Shown: positions 25,410 to 34,122, counted from the first letter of the stretch. The stretch is 64,000 nt of DNA from Pseudomonadota bacterium (GCA_023458595.1 JAEWYT010000093.1:13427-77426), one strand, 5' to 3'. The notes: generated by a model from the letters alone, not told the origin. Numbers and translations are program-made.

Positions 25410-26360
25410 TCAGCCGAGCGCCGCCCGCGCCTCGCGGACGGCGACGACGTGCAGCAGCAGGACGGTCGCGACGAAGCGGTCGACGGCGTCGATCAGCGCG
25501 CCGGTGACGCGAATGCCCCCGCCGCGCCCGGCGGGACGGACGGCGAGCCCGTTCCGCTCGGCGGCGCGCAGCACCGAGAGCACGTGGCCGCGCGACACCG
25601 AATAGCGCCTGGCGAGTTCGCTGATCGTCATGTCGAGCGGCGCGAGAGGATCGCCCCCGCCGCGGCGCGCCTCCACCGTCAGCGCCATCAGGATCAGCAT
25701 GCCGGCGTCGCGCTGGAAGGCGTCCGCCAGCTCCGGCACGTAGTCGACGATCCGCACGCCGGCGGCGTACATGCGCGCAAGCGCGCCGACATGGGCGGCG
25801 GCGAAGGCGGGATCGTCCTGGCGCTCGAGCGCGAAGCGGCCCTCCGGCACCATCCCGGCCAGCGCCTCGAGGAAGCAGCGCCGGCGCGCGCCGTGGACGG
25901 CCAGGAACTTCTCGGTCGGGCGCATGCGGCGGACGCGGCGGTCGCCGCCGTGCACCTCGACGAGGAAGCCGAACAGCCGCAGCGCGCCGAGCATGGCGGT
26001 CACCCGCCCGGGGCTGCAGATGCCGAATTCCGAGCAGCGCTCCTTGAGGCGCGTCGCCGTCAGGCCGCCGTCCTTGCCGCCGTTGTAGTGGAGGTCGAGA
26101 ATCGCCAGGCCCATGAGGGTGCGGCCGCGATCGCCCAGCAGCCGGTTGAGCGCCCAGTTGCCGCGGTATTGCTCGGCGACGCATCCGGCGGCGTGCAGCG
26201 CCGCCTCGCCGAAGCCGGGGGCGCGGCGAAACGCCTCAACCTCGTCCGGGCCCGGGTAGCCGCCGCGGAGCGGAAACGCCGGCGCCGATTCGCCTCCCGC
26301 CCCGCCGTGGGCCGTCTTCACGTTCGCAGATGCCGCCAAGATGCAATCAATCTTTGTCAT
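25410..26360 (-). CDS. Unnamed protein with two winged-helix-like segments, putative regulator
   Basis: 316 residues; I do not recognise a named family. Two segments look like winged-helix DNA-binding units. The first, about residues 80-150, reads LTATRLKERCSEFGICSPGRVTAMLGALRLFGFL. The second, about 235-280, reads MTISELARRYSVSRGHVLSVLRAAERNGL, a textbook helix-turn-helix of MarR/GntR style. A basic wing (VHGGDRRVRRMRPTEK) follows the first. The ending (VDRFVATVLLLHVVAVREARAAL) is helical. There are no membrane helices. It stands alone, convergent with the DUF6101 gene and divergent from arfB, so its targets cannot be guessed. The sequence is Ala/Gly/Arg rich like its neighbours, without signs of transfer. 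Confidence 0.7.
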   Translation of the reverse strand: MTKIDCILAASANVKTAHGGAGGESAPAFPLRGGYPGPDEVEAFRRAPGFGEAALHAAGCVAEQYRGNWALNRLLGDRGRTLMGLAILDLHYNGGKDGGLTATRLKERCSEFGICSPGRVTAMLGALRLFGFLVEVHGGDRRVRRMRPTEKFLAVHGARRRCFLEALAGMVPEGRFALERQDDPAFAAAHVGALARMYAAGVRIVDYVPELADAFQRDAGMLILMALTVEARRGGGDPLAPLDMTISELARRYSVSRGHVLSVLRAAERNGLAVRPAGRGGGIRVTGALIDAVDRFVATVLLLHVVAVREARAALG

Positions 26361-26648
26361 TGGCCCGCCGGCCGCGCGTCACCAGTCTATCCGGTCTGGA
26401 TGGCGTGGGCGACCGGTCCGCGCACGAAAACGAGTCGTCGGCGATGTCCCGACCGGTTTCCCGGGTACCATCGAGAAATCGAAGGAATCCGGGGCGCTTA
26501 CGAGGCTTCGCACCCTGACCGGGCATCGCCGCGGCCCGCCGTCGTCACGCCGGTGCCCCCAACCCGGCGCGGCGATGGCGTCGGCCGAATCAGCGGCGGA
26601 CGCTATAGTCGCCGCCGGACGCGTACGACGCGCGCCGGCGGTGATGAG

Positions 26649-27074
26649 ATGGACCGGATCGCCATAACCCCAGACATCGCGATCGACGAAAGCGAGCTCG
26701 AGGAGCGATTCGTCCAGGCATCCGGCCCGGGCGGGCAGAACGTTAACAAGGTCGCGACCGCCGTGCAGCTGCGCTTCGACGTCGCCAATTCGCCGTCGCT
26801 GTCCGGTTATGTCCGCGCGCGGCTGAGGACGATCGCGGGGAAACGCATGACGCGCGAGGGCGTGCTCGTCATCGACGCGCGCCGGCACCGCACGCAGGAG
26901 CGCAATCGCGAGGACGCGCGCGAGCGGCTGATCGAGCTGATCCGCAAGGCCGCCGAACGGCCGACGCCGAGGCGGCCGACGAAGCCGACGCTCGCCTCGA
27001 AGAAGCGGCGGCTCGAAACGAAAAGCGCGCGGGCGCGGATCAAGAAGGCGCGCGGCAGGCCCGAGGTCGAATAG
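26649..27074 (+). CDS. arfB: Alternative ribosome-rescue factor ArfB (YaeJ-like peptidyl-tRNA hydrolase)
   Basis: Releases ribosomes stalled on truncated mRNA by hydrolysing peptidyl-tRNA. It has 141 residues, as usual. The GGQ motif is at residues 28-30 in QASGPGGQNVNKVATAVQLRFD. The C-terminal half is strongly basic (PTPRRPTKPTLASKKRRLETKSARARIKKARGR); in ArfB this tail enters the empty mRNA channel. It lacks the codon-recognition domains of RF1 and RF2. It stands alone, 66 bases before the OYE reductase. Confidence 0.95.
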   Translation: MDRIAITPDIAIDESELEERFVQASGPGGQNVNKVATAVQLRFDVANSPSLSGYVRARLRTIAGKRMTREGVLVIDARRHRTQERNREDARERLIELIRKAAERPTPRRPTKPTLASKKRRLETKSARARIKKARGRPEVE

Positions 27075-27140
27075 GCAGGGCACTGGCCTTCGCGCCATCC
27101 TGTGCTAAGTGGCGCGGAGTCGATCCAAGCGAGACCCTCC

Positions 27141-28256
27141 ATGCCAAGCCAGCTCTTCTCCCCCTTCGAACTCGGTTCCCTCACGCTCGAGAACCGCATC
27201 GTCGTCAGCCCCATGTGCCAGTATTCGGCGGTCGACGGCTCGGCCACCGACTGGCACCTGCTCCATCTCGGCAATCTCGCCATGTCCGGGGCGGCGCTGC
27301 TGATCGTCGAGGCGACCGCCGTCGAGGCGGTCGGCCGCATCACCCCGGGCTGCCTCGGGCTCTATTCGGACGCCAACGAGGCGGCGCTCGCGCGCGTGCT
27401 CGAGGCGGTGCGCGGCCAGTCCGAGATGCCGATCGGCATCCAGATCGGCCATGCCGGCCGCAAGGGATCGAGCGAGCCGCCATGGCGCGGCGGCCAGCTC
27501 ATTCCCGCCGACCAGGGCGGCTGGCGGCCCGTCGCCCCGTCGGCGGTCGCGATGTACCCGCACGAGGCCGCCCCGGTCGCCCTCGACATCGCCGGCATCG
27601 AGCGCATCCGCGACGCCTTCGTGGCGACCACGAGACGGGCGGTCGCGCTCGGCTTCGACGCGCTTCAGCTGCACTGCGCCCACGGCTATCTGCTGCACGA
27701 GTTCCTCTCGCCGCTGTCCAACCGCCGCGACGACCGCTACGGCGGCAGCCTCGAGAACCGCATGCGGCTGCCGCTCGAGATCTTCGAGGCGATCCGCGCC
27801 GTGTGGCCGGCCGGCCGGCCGCTCGGCGTGCGCATCTCCGCCACCGACTGGGTCGAGGGCGGCTGGGACCTGGAGCAGTCGGTCGCCCTCGCGCAGGAGC
27901 TCAAACGCCGCGGCTGCGACTGGATCGACGCGTCGTCGGCGGGCGTCTCGCCCGAGCAGAAGATCGCGCTCGGCCCGGGCTACCAGGTGCCCTTCGCCCG
28001 CGCGATCCGCGCGGAGACCGGCATCCCGACGCTCGCCGTCGGCCTGATCACCGAGCCGCAGCAGGCCGAGGAGATCGTGGCGAACGGCGACGCCGACCTC
28101 GTCGGCCTCGCCCGCGGCCTGCTCTGGGATCCGCGCTGGCCCTGGCACGCCGCCGCCGAGCTCGGCGGTCAGGTACGCGCGCCGAAGCAGTACTGGCGCT
28201 CGCTGGAACGCCGGGCCAAGGGCGTGTTCAAGGACATGGAGTTCGGGATGCGGTAG
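27141..28256 (+). CDS. NADH:flavin oxidoreductase, Old Yellow Enzyme family (YqjM-like)
   Basis: FMN enzyme that reduces the C=C bond of electron-poor alkenes. It has 371 residues. The thermophilic-like/YqjM class is indicated by RIVVSPMCQYSAVDGSATDWH with its N-terminal Cys, by GHAGRKGS, by the substrate-binding pair in LHCAHGYLLHEFLSP (His, His) and by NRRDDRYGGSLENR. The FMN-phosphate site is near LAVGLITEPQQAEEI and DLVGLARGLLWDPRWP. It starts after AGACCCTCC and appears monocistronic. The physiological substrate is not known for most members. Confidence 0.95.
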   Translation: MPSQLFSPFELGSLTLENRIVVSPMCQYSAVDGSATDWHLLHLGNLAMSGAALLIVEATAVEAVGRITPGCLGLYSDANEAALARVLEAVRGQSEMPIGIQIGHAGRKGSSEPPWRGGQLIPADQGGWRPVAPSAVAMYPHEAAPVALDIAGIERIRDAFVATTRRAVALGFDALQLHCAHGYLLHEFLSPLSNRRDDRYGGSLENRMRLPLEIFEAIRAVWPAGRPLGVRISATDWVEGGWDLEQSVALAQELKRRGCDWIDASSAGVSPEQKIALGPGYQVPFARAIRAETGIPTLAVGLITEPQQAEEIVANGDADLVGLARGLLWDPRWPWHAAAELGGQVRAPKQYWRSLERRAKGVFKDMEFGMR

Positions 28257-28312
28257 GGGCCCCGCATGCGACGGACACGACAGACCGCTCGCCCCGCTTC
28301 CAGGACGGGTAC

Positions 28313-28342
28313 TTGGCGTATTCGTCCCGGCTGCGGTAGAAT
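28313..28342 (+). promoter_or_regulatory. Candidate promoter of the MNT antitoxin gene, possibly leaderless
   Basis: TTGGCG (28313-28318), an 18-base spacer and TAGAAT (28337-28342). A transcript starting about seven bases later would begin at the GTG start codon (28349) itself. There is no Shine-Dalgarno between the -10 and the GTG, which agrees with a leaderless mRNA. Confidence 0.4.
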
Positions 28343-28348
28343 AACCCC

Positions 28349-28645
28349 GTGGAGAAAGAAGCCATCATCGCCTGCCTCAGGATGCATGAAGCCGAGCTGA
28401 AAGGTTCCGGCATCGAGAATCTTGCGCTCTTCGGGTCCCGGGTTCGCGATGACGCCGGGAAGCAATCCGATGTCGATCTCGTCGCCGCGTTCGACGAGGC
28501 CGTCCGGTTGTCTCTACTCGACATAATCCGTCTGGAGCGACGCCTTTCCGATCTCATCGGCGCGCCTGTCGACCTCGTCGAGGAAACGGCGCTAAAGCCG
28601 CCGGTACGCGAGGCCGTCGCGCGCGAGGCCCTGCGTGCCTTCTAG
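28349..28645 (+). CDS. MNT-type nucleotidyltransferase, antitoxin of a HEPN/MNT pair (MntA-like)
   Basis: 98 residues, GTG start. The minimal nucleotidyltransferase signature is intact: LALFGSRVRDDAGKQSDVDLVAAFDE has GS at 29-30 and the two metal Asp at 41 and 43, and GAPVDLVEE has the third Asp at 74. In characterised pairs MntA adds AMP to the HEPN toxin HepT and neutralises it. Here the next gene, overlapping by 11 bases, is a broken HepT. The antitoxin looks complete, so it is left over after toxin loss or has another role. Confidence 0.85.
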   Translation: MEKEAIIACLRMHEAELKGSGIENLALFGSRVRDDAGKQSDVDLVAAFDEAVRLSLLDIIRLERRLSDLIGAPVDLVEETALKPPVREAVAREALRAF

Positions 28646-28831
28646 CGATCCCGCTGCGCGGTTCCAGGACATCATCGACAACATCGAACCCATTCGTCGC
28701 TTCACCCGGAGTATGGACGCCTAGACCGTTCGCGCAACCGCATCTGGTACATCGTCGAACGCGACCTCGATCCGCTCGACATCGCCTGCAGGGACGCGGT
28801 CGCACGGTCGGGCTCGGGCGGGCAGGACTGA
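28635..28831 (+). pseudogene. HepT-like HEPN toxin remnant (internal deletion and frameshift)
   Basis: A GTG inside the end of the antitoxin gene starts VPSSDPAARFQDIIDNIEPI, then RRFTRSMDA and a TAG stop. This is the normal N-terminus of HepT (DUF86). Right after, in another frame, comes LDRSRNRIWYIVERDLDPLDIACRDAV, which is the normal C-terminal helix of the same family. The middle of about 60-70 residues is missing, including the catalytic R-x4-6-H segment. The gene is therefore dead by deletion. Remaining parts are in two frames joined near position 28720. Confidence 0.78.
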
Positions 28832-28872
28832 ACCCACCACACCGCCCCGAGCGGCGACGGGAAGCGGGCGAG

Positions 28873-29310
28873 CTACCTAGCGAACGTGCCGTCCTCGCCG
28901 AAGCGAGGTTGCGTTTCCTGTTTCCGGAGTGCCGGAATGTCGGCGAGCCATTTCTGCGACGAACGGAACCAGAGCTGATCGCTCGGGATCAGCCGGTCGC
29001 GCTGCGCGATGGTGCCGACGCGCAGGCCTACGACGCGATCGCCCTCACCGACGGGCGCCGAGTAGATCGGCGTGCCGCATTCGGGACAGAACGTCTGCTC
29101 CCGGAGGTTTCCGCTCGCCGCCGCCTTCACATAGGTCTTGAGCATGCCCGACAGGAGCCGGAACGTGCCGGGCCGGCTCTGCACGACCGTCCGGAAGGCG
29201 GAGCCGGAGAGGGTCTGGCAATCGGTGCAGTGGCAGATGACGACCTTGCCGGCGTCCACCTCCGCTTCGAAGCGTACCTGGCCGCAATGGCAACCGCCGT
29301 CGATCCTCAT
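28873..29310 (-). CDS. GFA-family (glutathione-dependent formaldehyde-activating/CENP-V) zinc protein
   Basis: 145 residues from the ATG at 29310, which gives the standard start MRIDGGCHCGQVRFEAEVD. Zinc-binding Cys groups are CHCGQVRF, CHCTDCQTLSG and CPECGTPIYSAP, typical for the superfamily. Founding member Gfa was proposed to speed up glutathione-formaldehyde adduct formation, but most members have no proven activity. No formaldehyde genes are nearby. It follows ubiA on the same strand at a distance of 135 bases, so it is probably a separate unit. Confidence 0.9.
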   Translation of the reverse strand: MRIDGGCHCGQVRFEAEVDAGKVVICHCTDCQTLSGSAFRTVVQSRPGTFRLLSGMLKTYVKAAASGNLREQTFCPECGTPIYSAPVGEGDRVVGLRVGTIAQRDRLIPSDQLWFRSSQKWLADIPALRKQETQPRFGEDGTFAR

Positions 29311-29445
29311 GACTCTCCTCCCCCGTCGCACGACGGGCCGGACAAGCCCACCGCGTCTCGCAAGGAAATACCCGCGGCCCGATGACCGCAAGCAGTCCTG
29401 CAACGATGCGATGCGCGCCGGGCGGCCCCGGATGCTCCGTACCCG

Positions 29446-30408
29446 TCAGGCCCACCCCATCGCCCCGAGCGCCGCGTCGGCGACCAGCCCGGCGAAGAGG
29501 ATCCAGCCGTAGTCGCGGTTCGAGCGGAACAGCATCAGGCAGCGGGCGGGATCGTCGTAGCGGAACGTCACGACCTGCCAGGCCAGGTGGCCGGCGCCCG
29601 CCGCGAGCCCCAGCCAGGCCGGCCAGCCGGCGCCGGCCAGATGGAAGGCGACGCCGAACAGGATGGTGGCGAGGCTGAAGAACAGCGCGATCATCTGCCG
29701 CGTCCTGCCGCCGAACAGGCGGGCGGTCGAATGGACGCCGATCAGCTCGTCGTCGGCGATGTCCTGATGGGCGTAGATCGTGTCGTAGCCGATGGTCCAG
29801 GCGATGCCGCCCACATAGAGGGCGAACGGCGCGAGCGAGAGCGATCCGAATGCCGCCGCCCAGCCCATCAGCGCGCCCCAGTTGAAGGCGAGCCCCAGCA
29901 CGAACTGCGGCCACCAGGTGACCCGCTTCATCAGCGGATAGACCAGCACGATCGCGACCGAGGCGAAGCCGACGCCGACGGCGAACCAGTTGAACTGCAG
30001 GAGGACGGCCAGGCCGACCAGGCACAGGCCGAACATGAAGGCCGCCGCCTGCAGGACGGCGACCCGGCCCGAAGGGATCGGGCGCAGCCTGGTGCGCTCG
30101 ACCTTCGCGTCGATGTCGCGGTCGACGATGTCGTTCCAAACGCAGCCCGCCCCGCGCATGGAGACCGCGCCGACAAGAAACAGGAAGATGTGCCACGGGT
30201 CCGGATACGGCGCGCCGGCGGCGACGGCGGCGAGCGCCACCGACCACCAGCACGGCCAGAGCAGGAGCCACCAGCCGATCGGCCGGTCGAGGCGGGCCAT
30301 ACGCAGATAGGGCTTGGCCCAGTCCGGCGCGAGGCGGGCGACCCAGTGGTCGCGCACCGCGTCGACGGTGGCGGACGGGTCGACGGTCCCGGTCGGGCCG
30401 GCCATCAT
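29446..30408 (-). CDS. ubiA: 4-hydroxybenzoate polyprenyltransferase
   Basis: Attaches the polyprenyl tail to 4-hydroxybenzoate in ubiquinone synthesis. About 320 residues and nine helices. The first Asp-rich motif is NDIVDRDIDAKVERTRLRPIPSG, and the second is YDTIYAHQDIADDELIGVHSTA. RLDRPIGWWLLLWPCWWS near the N-terminus is also typical. Two ATG codons occur in a row (30408 and 30405), and the first overlaps the stop of the GNAT gene by four bases. Quinone supply links it functionally to the aa3 respiratory chain encoded at 9.9-16.4 kb. Confidence 0.96.
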   Translation of the reverse strand: MMAGPTGTVDPSATVDAVRDHWVARLAPDWAKPYLRMARLDRPIGWWLLLWPCWWSVALAAVAAGAPYPDPWHIFLFLVGAVSMRGAGCVWNDIVDRDIDAKVERTRLRPIPSGRVAVLQAAAFMFGLCLVGLAVLLQFNWFAVGVGFASVAIVLVYPLMKRVTWWPQFVLGLAFNWGALMGWAAAFGSLSLAPFALYVGGIAWTIGYDTIYAHQDIADDELIGVHSTARLFGGRTRQMIALFFSLATILFGVAFHLAGAGWPAWLGLAAGAGHLAWQVVTFRYDDPARCLMLFRSNRDYGWILFAGLVADAALGAMGWA

Positions 30409-30866
30409 CGGTCGCCGGCCCGCGTCAGGAGCTTGGTCATCATGCGCGATTCGCGCATCTCCCAGCCGTGGCGGCGATAGAGCCGCGCGGCGCCCTCGTT
30501 GCCGTCCATCACTTCCAGATGCAGAGCCTTGATCCCGTCGGCACGGGCCATCTCCTGCATCAGCTCGAGCGCGCGCGAGGCGACGCCGAGACCGCGATGT
30601 CCGGGCACCACGTAGAACTCGTCGACGAAGCCGTCCCGGCCCTGGAACTCCAGCGAATAGCCGTAGCAGAGCACGGCGTAGCCGGCCGGCGCGCCATCGC
30701 GGCGGATCATCAGGGCGCGGCCGTAGAGCGGGTTTGCCATGAGCTCGCCGAGGGCGGCCTCGTTCCCGGGGCCGTGCGGATGGCCGTCCTCGGCGCAGAA
30801 CGCCCTGGTGAAGGCGGTCAGCGTATCCCACTCGTCGTCGCCGCACGGTGTCAGCGTGATGTCCAT
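30405..30866 (-). CDS. GNAT N-acetyltransferase
   Basis: 153 residues. The acetyl-CoA binding motif A is seen in VDEFYVVPGHRGLGVASRALELMQEMARADGIKALHLEVMDGNEGAARLYRRHGWEMRESRMM, with R/QxxGxG/A as HRGLGVA. The N-terminus MDITLTPCGDDEWDTLTAFTRAFCAEDGHPHG is unremarkable. Substrate unknown. It overlaps ubiA by four bases (ATGA), so the two are co-translated, but a link with quinone synthesis is not established. Confidence 0.88.
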   Translation of the reverse strand: MDITLTPCGDDEWDTLTAFTRAFCAEDGHPHGPGNEAALGELMANPLYGRALMIRRDGAPAGYAVLCYGYSLEFQGRDGFVDEFYVVPGHRGLGVASRALELMQEMARADGIKALHLEVMDGNEGAARLYRRHGWEMRESRMMTKLLTRAGDR

Positions 30867-30959
30867 CGGCCGCCGTCCCGGGCTTCCTATCGATCGCGGC
30901 GGACGGTAGACGAGAGCGGTCGAAAAATCGAGGCGGCCGGAGAACGCGGCCGAACCGCC

Positions 30960-31688
30960 ATGAGCAAACCGCAACGCCTGTTCGTCGATGCGCCGCTGGC
31001 AGAGGGCGCGCGCGTGTCGCTGTCGGGCGACCAGGCCCACTATCTCGTCAACGTCATGCGGCGCGGCGACGGCGACCCCGTCGCCCTGTTCAACGGCCGC
31101 GACGGGGAGTGGACCGGCGCGATCAGGAAGACGGGAAAGCGCAGCGTCGAGGTCGAGCTCTCGGAAAGGACGCGCGGGCAGTCCGCCCCGCCCGACATCC
31201 ACTACTGCTTCGCCCCGATCAAGCGGGCGCGGCTCGATTTCATCGCCCAGAAGGCGACCGAGCTCGGCGCGGCGCTGCTGCAGCCGGTGCTGACAAGATT
31301 CACGGTCGCCGAGCGGGTGAAGACGGAGAGGCTCGCCGCCAATGCGGTCGAGGCCGCTGAGCAGTGCGGCGTCCTTTGGGTGCCGGAGATCGCCGAACCG
31401 GTCGCCTTCGAGCGTTTCCTCGCCGGGCGGAACCCCGCCCGCACGCTGGTCTTCTGCGACGAGGCCGCCCCCGTCGCCGATCCCATCGAAGCCCTGAAGG
31501 CGGCGCCGGACGGGCCCTTCGCGGTGCTGATCGGGCCGGAAGGCGGCTTCGCCGAGGAGGAGCGGCAGCTTCTCCGGCGCGGCGAGAACGTCGTCGCGGT
31601 CTCGCTCGGGCCCCGGGTGATGCGCGCCGATACGGCGGGAATCGCCGCGCTGGCGCTGCTCCAGGCGGTCAAGGGCGACTGGCGCTGA
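30960..31688 (+). CDS. rsmE: 16S rRNA (uracil1498-N3)-methyltransferase
   Basis: 242 residues. SPOUT-class RsmE features: an N-terminal PUA-like domain (QRLFVDAPL, SLSGDQAHYLVNVMRRGDGDPVALFNG), then IKRARLDFIAQKATELG, the knot segment FAVLIGPEGGFAEEE and the C-terminal SLGPRVMRADTAGIAALALLQ. It methylates 16S rRNA U1498 using S-adenosylmethionine. It is divergent from the GNAT-ubiA pair and 98 bases ahead of gshA; the ubiA/rsmE/gshA neighbourhood recurs in rhizobia. Confidence 0.96.
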   Translation: MSKPQRLFVDAPLAEGARVSLSGDQAHYLVNVMRRGDGDPVALFNGRDGEWTGAIRKTGKRSVEVELSERTRGQSAPPDIHYCFAPIKRARLDFIAQKATELGAALLQPVLTRFTVAERVKTERLAANAVEAAEQCGVLWVPEIAEPVAFERFLAGRNPARTLVFCDEAAPVADPIEALKAAPDGPFAVLIGPEGGFAEEERQLLRRGENVVAVSLGPRVMRADTAGIAALALLQAVKGDWR

Positions 31689-31786
31689 CCCCACGTCCGG
31701 CGCATGGGTGCCCCCGCATCTGGATGTTTGTTCTTCGGCGCGCGCTATGTAAGGTGCGCGACCTGTCAGATCCCAGAGCTTCCCGC

Positions 31787-33157
31787 ATGGCCCGAGACCT
31801 CACCGATTCCACGCCGCTCGAGACCCGCGACGAGCTGATCGCCTACCTCGAGGACGGCTGCAAGCCCGCCTCGAAGTTCCGCATCGGCACGGAGCACGAG
31901 AAATTCGGGTTCTACGAAGCCGACTGCTCGCCGGTCCCCTACGAGGGCGAGCGCGGCATCGGGGCGCTGCTCAACAACATGCAGGTGCTGCTCGGCTGGG
32001 AGCCGGTGACGGACGGCGACAAGATCATCGGGCTCGTCGATCCGACCCACGGCGGGGCGATCTCGCTGGAGCCGGGCGGCCAGTTCGAGCTGTCCGGCGC
32101 GCCGCTCGATTCGATCCACCAGACCTGCCGAGAGGTGAACGCGCATCTCGCGCAGCTTCGCGAGGTCGCCGAGCCGCTCGGCATCGGGTTCCTGGGGCTG
32201 GGCTTCTCGCCGAAGTGGACGCTCGCCGAGACGCCGCGGATGCCGAAGCAGCGCTACAACATCATGACGGCCTACATGCAGAAGGTCGGCACGATGGGCC
32301 TCGACATGATGTACCGGACCTGCACCGTGCAGGTGAACCTCGACTTCGCCTCGGAAGCCGACATGGTGAAGAAGATGCGCGTCGGCCTGGCGCTGCAGCC
32401 GGTCGCGACCGCCCTCTTCGCCAACTCGCCCTTCAAGGAGGGCGAGCCGAACGGCTTCCTGTCGCTGCGCAGCGAGGTGTGGAAGCACACCGACAACGAC
32501 CGCGCCGGCATGCTGCCCTTCGTCTTCGACAAGGGCTTCGGATTCGAGGCCTATGCCGACTACGCGCTCGACGTGCCGCTCTATTTCGTCAAGCGCGGCG
32601 ACACCTATCACGACGTCGCGGGCGAATCCTTCCGCGACCTGATGGACGGCAGGCTTAAGAGCCTGCCGGGCGAGCGGGCGACGCAGTCGGACTGGGTGAA
32701 CCATCTCACCACGATCTTCCCGGAAGTGCGGCTGAAGAAGTTCATCGAGATGCGCGGCGCCGACGGCGGGCCGTGGGGGCGGCTGTGCGCGCTGCCCGCC
32801 TTCTGGGTCGGCCTGCTCTACGACCAGACGGCGCTCGACGCGGCGTGGGACATGGTCAGGGACTGGACCGCGGAGGAACGCCAGAGCCTGCGCGACGCGG
32901 TGCCGAGGACGGCGCTGAAGACGCCGTTCCGGGGCGGCACCGTGCAGGATCTCGCGATCCGGGCCGTCGCGATCGCGCAGGAGGGCCTGAAGCGGCGCGC
33001 CCACGGCTATGGCGGCGAGACCGACGAGACGCGCTTCATCGAGGAACTCGCCGAGATCGCGGAGAGCGGCGTGACGCCCGCCGAGCGCATGCTCGCCGAG
33101 TTCGCCGGCCCCTGGGGCGGCGACATCGACCGCGTCTTTGCGGAGTACGCGTATTGA
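31787..33157 (+). CDS. gshA: Glutamate-cysteine ligase, plant/alphaproteobacterial type
   Basis: First step of glutathione synthesis (ATP-dependent gamma-Glu-Cys formation). 456 residues belonging to the GCS2/plant-type class. Conserved parts are FRIGTEHEKFGF (ATP/Mg site), ISLEPGGQFELSGAPL, GLGFSPKWTL, PKQRYNIMTAYM, FIEMRGADGGPW and PFRGGTVQDLA. The ATG at 31787 follows TCCCGC and fits the family start. The DMT gene begins in the last four bases (TTGA). Glutathione supply suits the GST and glutathione-type genes elsewhere in the window. Confidence 0.95.
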   Translation: MARDLTDSTPLETRDELIAYLEDGCKPASKFRIGTEHEKFGFYEADCSPVPYEGERGIGALLNNMQVLLGWEPVTDGDKIIGLVDPTHGGAISLEPGGQFELSGAPLDSIHQTCREVNAHLAQLREVAEPLGIGFLGLGFSPKWTLAETPRMPKQRYNIMTAYMQKVGTMGLDMMYRTCTVQVNLDFASEADMVKKMRVGLALQPVATALFANSPFKEGEPNGFLSLRSEVWKHTDNDRAGMLPFVFDKGFGFEAYADYALDVPLYFVKRGDTYHDVAGESFRDLMDGRLKSLPGERATQSDWVNHLTTIFPEVRLKKFIEMRGADGGPWGRLCALPAFWVGLLYDQTALDAAWDMVRDWTAEERQSLRDAVPRTALKTPFRGGTVQDLAIRAVAIAQEGLKRRAHGYGGETDETRFIEELAEIAESGVTPAERMLAEFAGPWGGDIDRVFAEYAY

Positions 33158-34089
33158 CGGCTGCCGCTCCTCGCGCCGCCTCGGTCGGGGACGCGGCGGG
33201 CGCGTTCGGGACCGCGGAATTCGTCCTCTATGCCCTGACGGTCGCCACCTGGTCGACGAGCTGGATCCTGATCAAGATGCAGGTCGGTCCCGTGCCGGTC
33301 TGGCAATCGGTGCTCTACCGCTTCGCCATCGCAGCCGTCGTGATGTTCGCCTGGGTCGTCCTGTCGGGCCGGCGGCTGTGGTTCCCCGTCCGGCTGCATC
33401 CGCGCTTAATGCTGATGGGCGTGCTGATGTTCTCGCTGAACTTCGCGCTGTTCTATGTGGCGGCCCAGTGGCTGACGTCGGGACTGCTGGCGGTGGTCTT
33501 CTCGCTGGTGACGATCCTCAATCCGATCAACGCCGCGATCGTGCTGCGCGACCGTTTGGAGCCGCGCGTGCTGATCGGGGCGCTGATCGGCGTCACCGGC
33601 ATCGCCCTCATCTTCTGGCCGGAGGTGAGCCGACCGGAGACCGGCACGGCCGCGCTCTTGGGGCTGGCCTCGGCGGGCACCGGGGCAATGTGCTTCTCGC
33701 TCGGCAACATGGTCGCCTCGCGCGTGCACAGGCAGGGCTATCCAGTAGTCTCCACCAATGCCTGGGGCATGTTCTACGGCGTGCTGCTCCTGGCGGCGAT
33801 CGTCGCCGGCATCGGCGAGCCCCTGGCCTTCGACACGAGGCCCTTCTACGTCGTGCCGCTCGTGCTGCTGGCGACGGTCTCGACGGTCGTGCCGATGGCG
33901 AGCTTCCTGACGCTCATGCGGCGGATCGGACCCGGCCGGGCCGGCTATGCGACCGTCATGTTCCCGGTCGGCGCCCTTGTCATCTCGTGGCTTTTCGAGG
34001 GATACGAATGGACGGTGGTCGCGTTCGCGGGGCTTGCGATGGCGCTTGCTGGCAATCTGTTCGTGCTCGGAAAGCCCCGCTCGTCCTGA
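33154..34089 (+). CDS. DMT-superfamily transporter (EamA)
   Basis: 311 residues, start TTG at 33154 overlapping the gshA stop by four bases (TTGA). No ATG is near the first helix. Ten hydrophobic helices in two EamA repeats: FVLYALTVATWSTSWILIKMQ opens the first, FSLVTILNPINAAIVLRDRL ends it, and GLASAGTGAMCFSLGNMVASR opens the second. EamA members are mostly exporters of metabolites such as amino acids. Coupling with gshA suggests a thiol or cysteine-related metabolite, but this is only an inference. Confidence 0.85.
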   Translation: MTAAAPRAASVGDAAGAFGTAEFVLYALTVATWSTSWILIKMQVGPVPVWQSVLYRFAIAAVVMFAWVVLSGRRLWFPVRLHPRLMLMGVLMFSLNFALFYVAAQWLTSGLLAVVFSLVTILNPINAAIVLRDRLEPRVLIGALIGVTGIALIFWPEVSRPETGTAALLGLASAGTGAMCFSLGNMVASRVHRQGYPVVSTNAWGMFYGVLLLAAIVAGIGEPLAFDTRPFYVVPLVLLATVSTVVPMASFLTLMRRIGPGRAGYATVMFPVGALVISWLFEGYEWTVVAFAGLAMALAGNLFVLGKPRSS

Positions 34090-34122
34090 AGCGCGCCGCC
34101 ACCGGCCTTGGGGGCTTGCGAC

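Noticed and set aside
29322..29337. Palindrome CCCGTCG-CA-CGACGGG upstream of the GFA gene
   Set aside because: It lies 12-27 bases before the start codon, has too small a loop, and nothing similar occurs nearby; not enough to call an operator.
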